Shown here: positions 45,590 through 57,684 of the stretch, piece after piece
How positions within the stretch are numbered: position 1 is the stretch's first letter
How the letters are laid out: each line of letters opens with the position of its first letter
From: Istiophorus platypterus
Taxonomy: Eukaryota; Chordata; Actinopteri; Istiophoriformes; Istiophoridae
Reading direction: 5' to 3'
DNA length: 64,000 bases
NCBI GenBank assembly: GCA_016859345.1
Contig: CM029123.1
Location: forward strand, 1,596,501 to 1,660,500
The notes under the pieces: generated by a model
What the model was told of the DNA's origin: nothing
Database searches by the model: none
What the model saw: the letters and a program-made list of their open reading frames with translations, nothing else
Program-made: the position numbers and the translations under genes

Positions 45590-47295
45590 TTTTATTAGAC
45601 ATAATCAATCTGTCCTTATTATCAGGTTATGTACTGCAGTCCTTTAAAATAGCTGTAATTAAACCCCTTCTTAAAAAAAACCTATCCTCAATCTAGATGT
45701 TTTAGCTTATTATAGACCCATATCTAGCAGCAAAAGCTTTTGCCAACCAGTTGTGTGAGTTTATACATAATAAAAATTTATGGAGGAATTTCAGTAGGGA
45801 TTTTAGAGTGTATCATTGCACAGAGACAGGACTGGTGAAGGTTAAAAATGAGCTTCTAACTGCAACGGATAAAGATTGTCTCCGTACTTGTTCTGTTAGA
45901 TCTTAGTGCCACATTTGACACTATTGATCATCAAATCTTATTACAGAGACTGGAGCATTTTATTGACATTAAAGGATTAGCTCTTAATGCTTTGAGTCCT
46001 GTTTATCAGATTAATTTCAATTTGTGCATGTGAATGATCCTCCACCTACTCAAAAGTTAATCACAGAGTTCCACAAGGTTCTGTGTTTTGACCAGTTTGT
46101 TCACCATATATATGCTTCCCAATGCCATATTATAAAAAATACTCCATCAACTTCAATTGTTATGGAGATGATACCCAATTGTACCTCTCAATGAAGCTCA
46201 CCGAAACCAATCAGTTAGCTAAACTTCAAGCATGTCTTAGGGATATAAAGATCTGGATGACCAGCAACTTTCTATTATTGAACTCAGATATTAGTGAAGT
46301 TATTGTACTTGTGCTCTATCTAATGATATAGTTACTCTAGATGGCTTGATTATTGCAACTCCTTATTATCAGGCTGCCCCAGTAAAACATTAGATAGTCT
46401 CCAGCTTATTCAGAATGCTGCTACTCCACAAGTAGAATGGGAGGCAGAGCTTTCAGTTATCAGGCTCCTCTGCTGTGGAACCATCTTCCACTTTGGGTAC
46501 CAAGCGGAAGACGCCCTCTCCACATTTAAGAGTCGGCTTAAATCGTTCCTCTTTGATATAGCCTATTGTTAGATCTGGCTCAGTCTCAGCTTGAGCCTTC
46601 CACTAGCTATGCTGCTATAGGCCTAGATGGCCAAGGGCCTTCTCATGATGCAACAAGCTCCCCATTTCTCCTTTTGCCTCCTCTTATCTCCCTATCTGCA
46701 CTTACATCTCAAAAATGCTTATATATAACCATCCTTCCTCTCTCTCCTGCAGTTTTGTGCTTATTTGTCTCTCTCCTCCTGTCACTTTTTGTCATTTTTT
46801 TTCTGATGCTCTTGAGTCTGGATCCATGGCTGCAGACCATCAACTGCCCCATGAGCCTGATCAACACCCATTGCTTTGATTATTATGATTACTACTGTTA
46901 CTATTTAATTTAGTCCCATCAGTAATATCATTAGCCTCATTAGTATTAGCTTTGCTGTCAGTCCCATTATGTGCTATGCTCTCTCTCCTCCATCCTGCCC
47001 CCCCCATGTCTCTTGTTCTCTCCATCTCTCTCTCTCTTTCTCACTCTCAACCCAGCTGGGCAAGGCATCACCCCCCCCCCCCCCACCACCACCACCACCA
47101 CCATGAGTCGGGATCTGTTTAATGTTTCTACCTGTTAAAAGGGAGTTTTTCATTCTTGCTCATGGGGGAAATATTGGGTCTCTGTAAATTAGAACTATAA
47201 AGAGTCTGGTCTAGACCTGCTCTATATGGAAAGTGCCCTAAGATAATCTTCTGTTATGATATGGTGCTGTATAAATAAAGATGAATTTAACAGAT
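45590..47295 (+). mobile_element. L2-like LINE with internal deletion, complete 3' end
   Basis: The copy starts in the region before RT and shows motif A ('DLSATFDTIDHQILLQRLEH' region, about 45900-45960). Motif C is 'CYGDDTQLYLSMK' at about 46158-46196. The part after 'FLLLNSD' is followed by a deletion of several hundred bp before 'DYCNSLLSGC'-type sequence near 46340. The 3' UTR and tail are complete (47200-47290). A poly-C run and a CAC array lie at about 47070-47103 within the UTR. Frameshifts and stops are present. Confidence 0.85.
46122..46331 (+). pseudogene. L2 RT fragment with motif C
   Basis: This 69-codon open piece reads 'INFNCYGDDTQLYLSMKLTE' and then 'LAKLQACLRDIKIWMTSNFL'. 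The catalytic DD pair is kept (YGDD in place of YADD). It ends at a stop shortly after, where the internal deletion of this L2 copy begins. Confidence 0.8.
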
Positions 47296-47899
47296 TTGAA
47301 TAAAATTTTGTTTACAAAATATCATGCAACCAACTATGTACACAGCACGTTTAGTCTTTTCTGCAACACACTGTGAACACATACAGTAAGTCTCTCAAAG
47401 CTCCCTTTTCACTTCTTAGAACTTTTGTGCTTCATCACACTGTTGTTTTTCAAGGTATGTGTGTAACCAAGTGTGAAATTAGTTTTCACTGAGTTTTAAT
47501 GGTGCTTCTGTTTTTCAAGTTCAAAATTAGACTTGAAATATGAAAAGATGAAAGAGGTCAAAATGGTGTGTGACAGAGCAGGAAGTTTACAGAGTAGCAA
47601 TGATTACAATCAGAGAATTTGTGTTTGCAGATAGAGATGACTGTAATATCATGAGGTGATAGAGAGAACAGCTGGATAGGTGACATTTCTAGTGGTTAAC
47701 CAAGATAAGCAAAATATGCAGGAAAAAGAACTGAGCTTTTTTTCAATCTCCATCTCTTCAATTTCTCTCATCTCATAATAAAATTGTTCAAATAGCAAGT
47801 TTTAAAATATATTCAAATGCAATTTTCAAACAGCCTCTGTAGCATCAACATCAGGCCACTTTTGAGGTATTTTTTAGCCATGCAACTAGTGCTCTGGGT
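47296..47899. other. Unassigned sequence
   Basis: No gene or repeat recognised between the L2 tail and the dispersed repeat. Confidence 0.5.
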
Positions 47900-48415
47900 G
47901 GCTATGTTGGTGGAACCACTGTTTTGGTCCACACTGAGTAATCTCAAATGCCACTGGATGGATTGCCATTAAAATTGTGTAAAAAAAAAACAACAAAAAA
48001 AACAACTCAAAAATTGCTGCTGCAGTCGAGGAAGAATCCTACTCACTTTGATGATCCAATGACTTTTTGTCTGGCACCACCAAAAGGTCAAAATTTATTT
48101 TAGGTCATGACCAAATAGCTGCAAAATAAAGACATTGCCATCCGCTATACTTTGTGTTTGGTGCTAATTAGCAAATGTTTGCACATTAACAAATTAAACT
48201 TAGATGGTGAACATGTTAAACATTATCCCTGCTAAACATCAATATGTGAGCTCACAATGACATGTAATTGTCATTGTGAGCATGTTGGTATGCGGATGCC
48301 AGCATTTAGGTCAAATGGCTACTGTGTCTAAGCACAGCCTCAACTAACATGTTTACAGAACTATTAGCATGGCTATAGACTCTTGCTTACCTTTGGCAAT
48401 GAACCCTTGATATGT
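47900..48415 (+). repeat. Unclassified dispersed teleost repeat, plus strand
   Basis: The sequence contains 'ggatggattgccattaaaat', 'ctggcaccaccaaaaggtc', 'tttggtgctaattagcaaat' and a 3' part 'agcacagcctcaactaacat' ending near 'gctatagactcttgc'. It includes a small perfect hairpin at 48250-48281 (13-bp arms, 6-nt loop). Together with the reversed fragment at 43170-43430 it represents one repeat family whose class I cannot name. Confidence 0.55.
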
Positions 48416-48471
48416 AAACGTTTGTTCCCTGACCAATAAGCCTGAAGTTCCATGGTCAAGATAAGTGGTCT

Positions 48472-48800
48472 GGGGCCTCATGTACAGAGCCTTGTGTGAA
48501 ATTCATTCTGAAATAGAGCCTATGCACTTAGGGTAGAAAGCTGCATACAGACATAAAAATTCAGATATATAAAAATGTGTGCAAATAAGATTCAATGCAC
48601 ATTTTTTTGTACATCCCAATCAATGTGAAATTAAGCACAAATGCACAAGCACTACACTCCACCCCCTCCCTGACCTAAATATAATGGCTGATAAATATGA
48701 ATACACCTGTGCTCTTCCTCTCGAGTATCGGAAAAATGGCAAAAGCAAGTGGCAAGTAAGCCAAAAAGAGAAATATCAGCAAGTGTGAAGTGTAGGTACT
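48472..48800 (+). mobile_element. Harbinger-like DNA transposon, 5' end
   Basis: The start 'GGGGCCTCATGTACAGAGC' and the following 'gtacatcccaatcaatgtga' block resemble the terminal region of fish PIF/Harbinger-type elements. The open frame at 48579-48788 ends in 'GKSKWQVSQKEKYQQV', where such elements begin their Myb-like protein. No transposase and no second terminus were found. The assignment is from memory of the family and is tentative. Confidence 0.4.
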
Positions 48801-50980
48801 GCTTTCAAAGGTAATATCCAGAAAAAAAGATTTTATTTTACACTCAATAATAAAAACAAAAACAATACAATTTAAAAAAAAACAATAATCAAAGAGAACA
48901 ATTAAGTGTTAAGACTGTTGTGAAGGTTGGTAATGCAGAGGGATTCTAGAATTACACAGTAAATGAAATAAAAAAGATTTGGGGGTGACATTAAGGTTGA
49001 TATCAAGCAGATGACTCCTGCCAAGAATAGGACATTTTCTTGTACATTATGTACTTTCTCTTGAATAAAATGACCAAAATAGTTTACCTAGTATTTGGTT
49101 TATTACACGTACTATTTAATTCCACTGTACACTGTTTTTGATGGAATGTAGCATCACACCAAACAAAGGTGAGAATATCCAAGTCTTTTTCAACATTATG
49201 CATTAATTTATTGATGGAAATAAATGGCTCAGCTTTTAAGAGGAGCAGCTTTTACAAAAGTACTGAATTTCCAGATTAACAGGAAAAAAGTCATGTGTCT
49301 CTAGCATAAACCATTGAGTAGTAATGACGCTCTAAAGACAGGATGTCATTTGTGGGCTTCAAAGGATTAATTTGATTTTAAACTACACTATGCAACTTCT
49401 GAAGAAATCATGGTGGGATTGCTGGCATCTGGAAAAGCTGATGCTAAACTGCACTGCTGGCTGCTAAAAAAAAGGCCTAAGGCCTCATTCCTGGAAATGC
49501 TCAAAACTAATCTGCATTGTTGGCATAAATCTGTAGGAAGGAGTAGATGTGGCATTCAAAGACACTATGCAATTCCAGCAATATATATATATATATATAT
49601 AAAACCTGAAAACTGAGGCGAAATTTGATTTAAAATAAAAAAAAACATTATATATCCTCTCAATTACCATAATTTACTTTGGTTTACATTGATGAAATCT
49701 ATTGAATGTGTGTACTTGTGTGTGACACAGAAATGATTGCAAATAAATGCAATGTCATCTGAAGCGATCTTGACATGAAGGTGGATCTAGTTATGTGTGT
49801 AGTTTACAAACTGAAATTAGATGTCAAATGTGTCCTGACCAAAAACTGTACTAGAACAGTATGTCTAGTCAAAACTGTTGAAATGTGTTTAAATCCATAT
49901 GTTTTGTATGTGTTGTGGAATCAGTATTCAGCAGGACTTTGACAAAAATGTCAGTCAAGCATTTGATGAACACCACTGACATTAGAGGAATAGTTTAATT
50001 GACTGATCTAAATCATCTGTTTGTACCCTGCCCTGAGAGGTTGCCATGGTGATTTTAAGTGTTTATGGCACTCAGCCTTTAGTGAGATTTGGCTGTCCCC
50101 ACTTCTCAAATTCCTGCTATTCAGTCAAAACCCATAACTCCTATTTCCTTAGTTTTTACACCATGAGAACAGCAACACTTTTCTGCACATATCTATGTGA
50201 TCTTGTGTTCCTGTTGTCAAAAATGTGGAAGATGTATTTGCTTAAAAAAGTGTCATTTCGGATTTTCTCTGAAAACCTGTTTCTTAATTTATATTGCAGT
50301 CAATGGGGGAGATGGATGGTATTCCTTCCACTTTGAGAATTGCATAAAGAAGCAGTTAGAGTGTTTAATTATGGAACATTATCTAAAAGGAGTCAAGATA
50401 CAATTAATTCAAAAAACACTGACAGGGTTAAAGTGAAATGTATTGTAGGTTACTATACGGAGACAAACAAACCTTATCAATTAAGTCTTACAGTCATCTT
50501 TTATAGTGTTTCCTAGACAAATAACTAAGGCCCCTTAGGCCCCTTGAAACTTCTGTAGGAGCATCACCCAGAGTAAATAAATGTTAAACCAACTTTTCCT
50601 TCACACTGCAAAGAATTTGAAATGTGAAAAAGGAATGAAAACTTTCAATTGTAATGTAAGCAGCAAAAGAAGTTTAAATAGGAGTCATATTGTAAAAGTG
50701 AACTTCAGTACCAGAAGAGAGACTGAACTTCAGCTAAACTGCCACTAAACTAAAAAGAAAAGAAAAGATAAAATGCAAAGAAGTGGCTGCATTGTCATCC
50801 CCACTCTGGGCAGACCAAGTTGTCCCAGATGATGTACCAACAACAGCACAGGCGGCTGCTTCACTACACGAATGTATTGTTTGGCTCAAACATGGCCTGG
50901 CATCAGGCATTCTATCAATGGTCATTTTGTGGCACCTATTTCTCTATTGACCACACTCTTTCTTGAAATTCATAGTTGAG
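48801..50980. other. Unassigned AT-rich sequence
   Basis: No gene recognised. An (AT)n tract of about 11 units lies at 49580-49601. The two overlapping open frames at 50046-50436 have no domain motif. Confidence 0.5.
49580..49601. repeat. (AT)n microsatellite
   Basis: About 11 uninterrupted AT units. Confidence 0.9.
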
Positions 50981-50984
50981 ACCA

Positions 50985-51490
50985 TTACGCAAAGTGGGAG
51001 GTGTTAAAGAAAATTCAAAGTACAAAATGGTCACCCTGTCTAGCAGCCACTGTCAACCACACAGCTGTGTCAGACATGACATACAACAAAAAAAAGTTTT
51101 GCAGCACCAACGGGTCACATTCCACGGATGGTCCAGGGAAGCAGGGAAAAGATACATACTGGTAACAATAGACAGATTCGGTAGATTCATAGAACCCATC
51201 CTACTGCACACAATGATGCAGAGACTGTGGTAAAGTTCTTGAGTTGTGAGGTGATTCCCAGCTCACAGAAACAATAAGCTCCAATAATGGAACAAACTTT
51301 GTAACTCATTTGGTGAGAAGGTAGTCATGGGTTAAGAATAAGATGGAGATTGGGATGTTTGTATCAAGTCCAATCCCAAGGCATGGTAGAAAGGCCAAAC
51401 TGCACGTTGAAAGCTAAATTGGCCAAAATATGCCATGACTCCAAACTTAATTGGTTGGAGGAGTTGCCATTAGCACTAATGATTTAACTA
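50985..51490 (+). pseudogene. Endogenous retrovirus integrase remnant
   Basis: Integrase inserts proviral DNA into the host. The segment shows 'GKRYILVTIDRF' (about 51148-51185), a catalytic-site block 'SNNGTNFVTHL' near 51278-51310 (D replaced by N), and a later block with 'SQGMVERPN' then 'LNWLEELPLAL' (about 51378-51480). This order is that of gamma/epsilon-type retroviral integrases, which are common in fish genomes. In-frame stops lie near 51230 and 51272, and frame shifts separate the blocks. No LTR, gag or env lies next to it. An L2 copy begins about 120 bp downstream. Confidence 0.65.
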
Positions 51491-51609
51491 ATGTGCATGC
51501 TAACTGACTGTAATTTGAATCTAACACTGCATGAAATGATTACTAGTCAACCTATGCCATGCCTTATCTGGTAGGACCCTGGAGTTGGCCATTGCTAGAA
51601 CGACTTTAT

Positions 51610-53045
51610 AATGTATTGCAAAGATCTTTGTTCTGCATTTGACACTACTGACAATCGCATTAGGAACTACTCTAAGCTAGGTTAAGTCCTATTTATCAGT
51701 TCAATTTCAGTTTGTGCATGTTAACGATAAATCCTCCATACTCTTAAATGTTAGTCATAGAGTTCCAAAAGGTTCTTTGATTGGACCAGTTCTATCCACC
51801 TTTATGTATGAATCCTTTGGGCAATATTATTAGAAAACACTCCTTAAACTTTCATTGTTATGCAGATGATACCCAATTGTACTTGTCAATGAAGCCTGAT
51901 GAAACCAATCATTTAGCTAAACTTAAACCAAAGCATGTCTTAAGAATATCAAGACCTGGATGAAAAGCAACCTTCTGCTGTTAAACTCAGACAAAACTGA
52001 AGTTATTGTAATTGGCCAATACCACCTTAAAACACATTCCCTAAAGATATACATACTCTAGATAGCATTGCCTTGGCCTCCAGCTCAATGGTCAGGATTT
52101 ATCCTTTAATTCCCACATAAACTAAACTTCAAGGACTACCTTTTTTGCCTGTGAACATTGTAAAAATTATGAAATATCCTGTCTGAAAAAAATTAATTAG
52201 TATATGCTTTTGTTGCCTCTAGACTGGATTGTTGGAACTCCTTATTATCAGGCTGTCCCAGCAAATCTCTAAATACTCTCCAGCTGATCCAGAATGCTGT
52301 AAAGTGAGTGCCAAAAGGAAGTAGGAAAAGAGATCCCATTCTGTGTTAGCTTCTCTGCATTGGCTCTGTGAAAAATCAAGAATACAATTTAAAATCCTTC
52401 TACCCACCTACAAAGTCCTTAATTGGCAAACACCATCCTATCTTAAAGAGCTCAGATCACCCTATTGCCCAAGTAGAAAACTTCGCTTTGAGAATGCAGG
52501 TGTACTTGCGGTTCCTAGATCCTCCAAAAGTAGAATGGGAGGTAGAGCTTTCATCAGGCTCCTCTGCTGTGGAACCATCTTCCAGTTTGAGTCGAGGAGG
52601 CAGACCCCCTCTCCATGTTTAAGAGTAAGCTTAACACTTTCCTCTTCCATAAAGCTTGTGGTTAGGGCTGGCTCAGGCACAGCATGAACTACCTCCTAGT
52701 TATGCTGCTATAGACCTAGATTTTTGGGCATCCCATGATGGACCAAGCTCCTCTCTCCTCCTCTTCCTCTCCATCAGTTCACACTCATAACCTGTTAATG
52801 CTTGTTAATAACTTGTCTTCTTCCCTTAGATTCTTCCCATAGATTTGTGCTTTCTTGTCTCTCTCCTCTTTCCTCCTGTTGCTTTCTGCAGGTTTTTTGC
52901 CTCTGATGCTCCTGAGTCTGGATCCATGGTTGCTGCTTTAATTATTATGATTACTACTGTTTTCATTTAATCTTATAAGTGATATTATTAGCCCTGTTAG
53001 TATAACTATAGGATATATAGCTATACGCCCATTATTGTGCTCACC
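51610..53045 (+). mobile_element. L2-like LINE, plus strand, tail missing
   Basis: Motif A remnants ('ctgcatttgacactactgac', near 51633) are followed by motif C 'HCYADDTQLYLSMKPDETN' (about 51856-51912). The C-terminal region comes next ('LLASLHWLCEKSRIQFKIL' near 52340-52400), then 3' UTR sequence. The UTR stops in a poly-C/T stretch (53045-53068) before the canonical tail. About 35 bp further a minus-strand L2 begins with its own tail, so the two are arranged tail to tail. Confidence 0.82.
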
Positions 53046-53079
53046 CCCCCCCCTTTTTTTTATACCTTTTTGGACCTGC

Positions 53080-54320
53080 TAATTTTATTCATATATCGCC
53101 ATATAATAACAGACGTTATCTCAGGGCACTTTTCATATAGAGCAGGTCTAGCAGGTCACAGTTATTATTTGCAGTGTCCGAAAGTTTCCAACATGAGCAG
53201 CACTTGGTGACAGCAGCAACGAAAAACTCCCTTTTAAGCCTCAACTGGCTGGGTTTAGAGTGAGAAAGAGACAGGGATAGAGAGAGAGAGTAAGAGACAT
53301 GGGGAGTAGGAGAGAGGAGAAAGAGCATAGCACAATAATGGGCATATAGCTATAAATACTATAGTTATAATAAAGGGGGTAATAATATCACTTACAGGAA
53401 GAAATTAAATGGTAACAGTAGTTATCATAATAATTAAAGCAATGGGTGTTGATCAGGCCCATGGGGCAGTAGATGGTCTGCAGCCATGGATCCAGACTCT
53501 GGAGCGTCAGAAAAAACCTGCAAGAGCGACAGGAGGAGAGAGGACAGAGAAAAGGTAGCACAAAACTATGGGAGTGAGGGAGCACAGTTAGTAACAAGCA
53601 TTTTTGAGATGTTTATGCACACTGGGAGAGAGGGAGGTGGTGGAAAGGGGATCTTGGTGCGTCATTGGAAGTCCAACAACAGTCTAAGCCTATAGCAGCA
53701 TACTGAGGGGATGGCTCAAGCTAATGCTGAGCCAGTTCTAACCATAAGCAATATCAAAAAGGAATTTAAGCAGACTCTTAAACGTGGAGAGGGTGTCTGC
53801 CTCCTCGACCCAAACTGGAAGATGGTTCCACAGCAGAGGAGCCTGATAACTGAAAGCTCTGCCCCCCATTCTACTTGTGGAGACTCTAGGAACCACAGGT
53901 AGGCCTGCATTCCAAAGCAAAGTGTTCTAACAGGATAATAAGGTACTATGAGCTCTTAAAGATAGGATGGTGCCTGGCCATTAAGGGCTTTGTAGGTGAG
54001 GATGAGGATTTAAATTCTACTCTGAATTACACAGGTAGCCAATGCAGAGATGCTGACACAGGAGATATATGATCTCTTTTTCTGGTTCTTGTCTATACTC
54101 CTGCAGCAGCCTTCTGAATCAGCTTTAGACTAGGTCTTATTGAGACAGCCTGATATTAGGGAGTTGTAATAATCAAGGCTAGAATTAACAAGCATGTACT
54201 AGTTTTTCTGCATCATTTTGAGAAAGGATGTGCCTGATTTTTGCAATATTACATAGGTGAAAAAAGGCAGTCCTTGAAATTTGCTTTCTGTGGGAGTTAA
54301 AGGACATTTCTTGCCAAGTT
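53080..54320 (-). mobile_element. L2-like LINE, minus strand, 3' part
   Basis: The canonical 3' end is at 53080-53150 (reverse of 'agagcaggtctag' and the TTTATTCATATA-type tail). It is followed upward by 3' UTR with an AG-rich block, the 'gatcaggcccatggggcag' block (about 53450), the C-terminal ORF2 region, and a stop of similarity near 54320. It lacks the RT core. The small open frames at 53711-53920 on both strands are ORF2 remnants or their antisense. Confidence 0.82.
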
Positions 54321-54489
54321 ATGGTCCTTTGTATTCATTAGAATTTAGTGATTTTCAGAGAGCTCTCTATTTAGAGATTTCTACCCCTTGTTATGAGACT
54401 GACTATTTTGGCTTATATAGTTTCTTACAATTGTAGGTGGTGCCTCCTTTTTCAACAAATGCCAGTTTAAATTCAAGTATGCTGTATTT

Positions 54490-54840
54490 GTTACACTACG
54501 AGCTCAAAATAGGTTCAAAAGTATTCTAGTTGTGTATCACAATATCTGAATATGTGAAAACATTTTGCATCAAAGCATTCATTGAAGGTGAAAATAATAT
54601 CTGAACAAATTCATGAATTTTTTTTTATCTGTGGCTATATATGGAATTTTGTGAACATATGAAAAAAAAATTGCACAAATAATTTCCAATTCGTCAGTGT
54701 ATAAAGAAGATTGGCACAAAGGTTTGCAGTTACACATATCTGTTTGTGAGTGGAGGAATATAATTTTTGTATCCAAACACAGAACTAGGGTGGCAAGCCT
54801 TTGATGCAGTTTTTTCCAATACACTCAAATAAGATAACAT
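54490..54840 (-). repeat. Unknown repeat, copy 1 (inverted relative to copy 2)
   Basis: The reverse complement shares with 57260-57680 the words 'tgtaactgcaaacc' and 'ttctttatacactgacgaat', an 'ttggaaattatttgtgca' block, and the end 'gatattgtgatacacaac'. Translations in one frame are also alike ('MCNCKPLCQSSLYTDELEI' against 'MFNCRSLCRSSLCTHTLEI'). That similarity may simply reflect DNA similarity. I cannot name the family. Confidence 0.65.
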
Positions 54841-54844
54841 GAAA

Positions 54845-57255
54845 GAGTCAACACAGATAAACTCCTAAAAATAGACTAATGTTAATTGGAATAATTCTGA
54901 AAACCAACACACTAAAAGATGTGTCTACAGGAGGTGGAAGTTGAGCTGCTGAGTCTAACATTAGTAGCTGAGTGGCTCTCTGCTTGTTTTTGGCTAATCA
55001 TGTTAATATACAGTAGTTTAGCCAGCTATGAAGAGAATTTTCTGCCCCATTCCATCATATTTTGTATGACGAAAAGGCTAGATTAGTGATATCAACGTTA
55101 AGTTACTAAACTATGAATGCGGTGTCAAATTGGAAAAGTTTGTTATCTAGTTGACGTTTTGTAGAGATATGTCCACCTGACTCCTCCTGTGCACATCACA
55201 TAAAGGTAGCAAGAAATACATGCACGATATGTAATACATTAGTACACATGTATCCTCTGGCCTATTTAATGGTCATGTAGCCTAATGGGAAGGTTTGGTG
55301 GCCTGAAATGATGATTCATTGTCAACACAAAGAATTGCAAGAACAGATACAAAGCTGGTATACTGCACCTTTCTACCTTCTTCCTCATCCCTCAAAACAT
55401 TTGAAGCTGGCTGAACTAATCATCCTCTGCAGACAGCACAACCCCTATCCTGAGGGCCTTTCAGACCCAGATCTTGAATGGGAGGGTGCAGACAATAAAG
55501 TTCTGGTCCCTGGATCTGAGTTACGCTTTCTAAAGAAGTGATGTTTTGGCCTGTGGATGACCCCCTATCACTCTCAGATTCACATGGCGACAATCTGTAC
55601 TTGCAGGTGCTGGAATACCAGCAGGTTATATAAACTTTTTTTCTACACATTGCATGAAAAGAGAAAATGTTCTGCAGTATGACTCATCGTACAATTAGAA
55701 CCCAAAATTTGTCTAGTATATATGGTCCTATGTATACAGGCACAAATAACAATGAGTAACAGTAAAAAATTATATAAATATAACAATAACCCAGGTACTG
55801 TGAATATTCTGGTCATTCTGGTTAAGCTGTGAATAGGTACATTCAATACCTTCAGTTTCCCTGTTTTTCTACAAACAAATTAGTGGAATAATACTTTTGA
55901 CATGCCATGTCATGCCCACTGATAGAACAATACAACTGCAAGAATGTAAAAAAAAAAAAAGTGCAACCAGCAGCTACCTTCTCCCTCCCTGACTGAACAA
56001 TATTAGGTTAATTATAAAAAGCTGGAAAAAAATATTATTCATCTTCCTAGAAATAAGGATTTGTATTGCTCATACCCTTTTTGGCACGTTGGTTCCACAA
56101 AGTAATTCTAGCCTTGATACAAAAATCAAGGTACCCCTATTTATGTATAATCTTTTACCAGTACTAAAAAATATGGTAGTTCTTTGATGATTCAATACTA
56201 CCACTGGCTTTTGTTCTACCTGAAAATGCATCTTAAACACTGTATATACTAAAGAAAGTCCCCACATTTCACTAAAATGGAAAATAAATGTGCTTAAGAT
56301 GTGGACATGTCATTTTATCTGTGCATGACCAAGTAAATTTTTTTTGCGACACGACATCTACCGTGAGGATACCAGCAGGCACCTCCAAATCTGTTCAAAA
56401 CTTCATCTGGTTTTTCCAAGTCTCAGGGGATCTTTAGGGTGACATGAAAAGTCAACAGTAAATGCCTTATAGATTTGTTTGAAGGTTTAGAGTGCATAAG
56501 GACTTAAAACACAATGAATGATGAATATGATGGCCATTCCCAGGCTTAGTTTGAAAGATTGCTGCAGAGAGTTTTAACTTGATACCAAAGATTCAAGTGC
56601 AAATTTGAACCTTTTTTGAGATTTTGAAAAAATCACATTAAAAATTATTATTTTAAATTTATCTCATTAAAAGTATCAAATTAAGACCAAGACCATGTTC
56701 TGAAATTATCATGAACTACATGGTAATTGGCTTCTGGACATACCTATCTGTAGTTGACCATTAGTAAGCATTTCTTCTAAGCATTATCACTTTAATGCTT
56801 AGAAGAGATGCTTTTTCAATGGGCTAAGAGAGGTCTGACCAAAACATCAACCCTTTTTGCAATGCAATGTAACCTTAAGGTAGCAGCTTGTTCATCTAAC
56901 CCAGTTAGAGTTACTTCATAATGTATTCACATAACCTATTTTCTGTTGCCATCTCTTTGAGCAAATGTAGCTAAGCCAAGCTAAAATTCTAACACAATTA
57001 TAATGTTAAAGAGAATGCTGGCAATTTTACAATCTAGCCATAAAGAGAATAACTTATTATTAGTCATGTACCCTACCTGTAATTAGCTAAAATTCTGAAC
57101 ATATTTTTCATCTCCTGATAGACAACGTTGGGATTGTTTCCAAAGTTTACCTTGAGATAGCAATTACGAGCAGTAATGCAGTGGGTAAAGGTTGGCTCCA
57201 GTCACAGACTCACAGTGAAATAGGCTTGCCCCCCAGCTCTGCGATGGCATAGAAT
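54845..57255. other. Unassigned AT-rich sequence with a miRNA-like hairpin
   Basis: No gene recognised. It contains an A run near 55948-55960 and the hairpin at 56758-56822. The open frame at 55308-55541 has no recognisable domain. Confidence 0.5.
56758..56822 (+). repeat. Hairpin with 21-bp near-perfect stem
   Basis: Arms at 56766-56786 and 56793-56813 pair fully as RNA apart from one G-U, with a 6-nt loop (TCACTT). The outer CCATT/AATGG extends the stem after a small internal bulge, giving about 65 nt in total. The fold is compatible with a small RNA precursor but also with a short foldback element; no further support is visible. Confidence 0.6.
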
Positions 57256-57259
57256 GATA

Positions 57260-57680
57260 TTCTTAATTGTACTTATGGATTTAATTCCTAGCCATGAACT
57301 TGGGTTTCACACACACAATTTAGGGTGAATTTTTGATATCCACAGATAGATATGTAACTGCAAACCTGTCGTGTAACTGCACCTTTGATGTTTAACTGCA
57401 GATCTTTGTGCAGATCTTCTTTATGCACTCACACATTGGAAATTATTTCTGCAAATATTTTTCACTTGTTAAAAAAAAGTCATGAACAGCAACAGATCTC
57501 CTTACAGATTCAAAAATTAAGTTTATTTGGATACTTTTTTAACATACAAATATTTGACTTCATTTGATCAAAATGTGCAAACATTTACACATTTATTTGA
57601 ATTTATTCATACTAAGTGTTTTCACACATTCGGATATGGTGATACACAGCTACAGTACTTTTGACGAGATGACCTGCTAA
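57260..57680 (+). repeat. Unknown repeat, copy 2 (inverted partner of copy 1)
   Basis: Matches to copy 1 include 'tgtaactgcaaacctgtcg', 'cttctttatgcactcacaca', 'ttggaaattatttctgcaa', 'ttttcacacattcggatatg' and 'gtgatacacagctacagtac'. The copy is somewhat longer because of an extra stretch near 57370-57400. No terminal inverted repeats or coding capacity were identified. Confidence 0.65.
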
Positions 57681-57684
57681 AACA

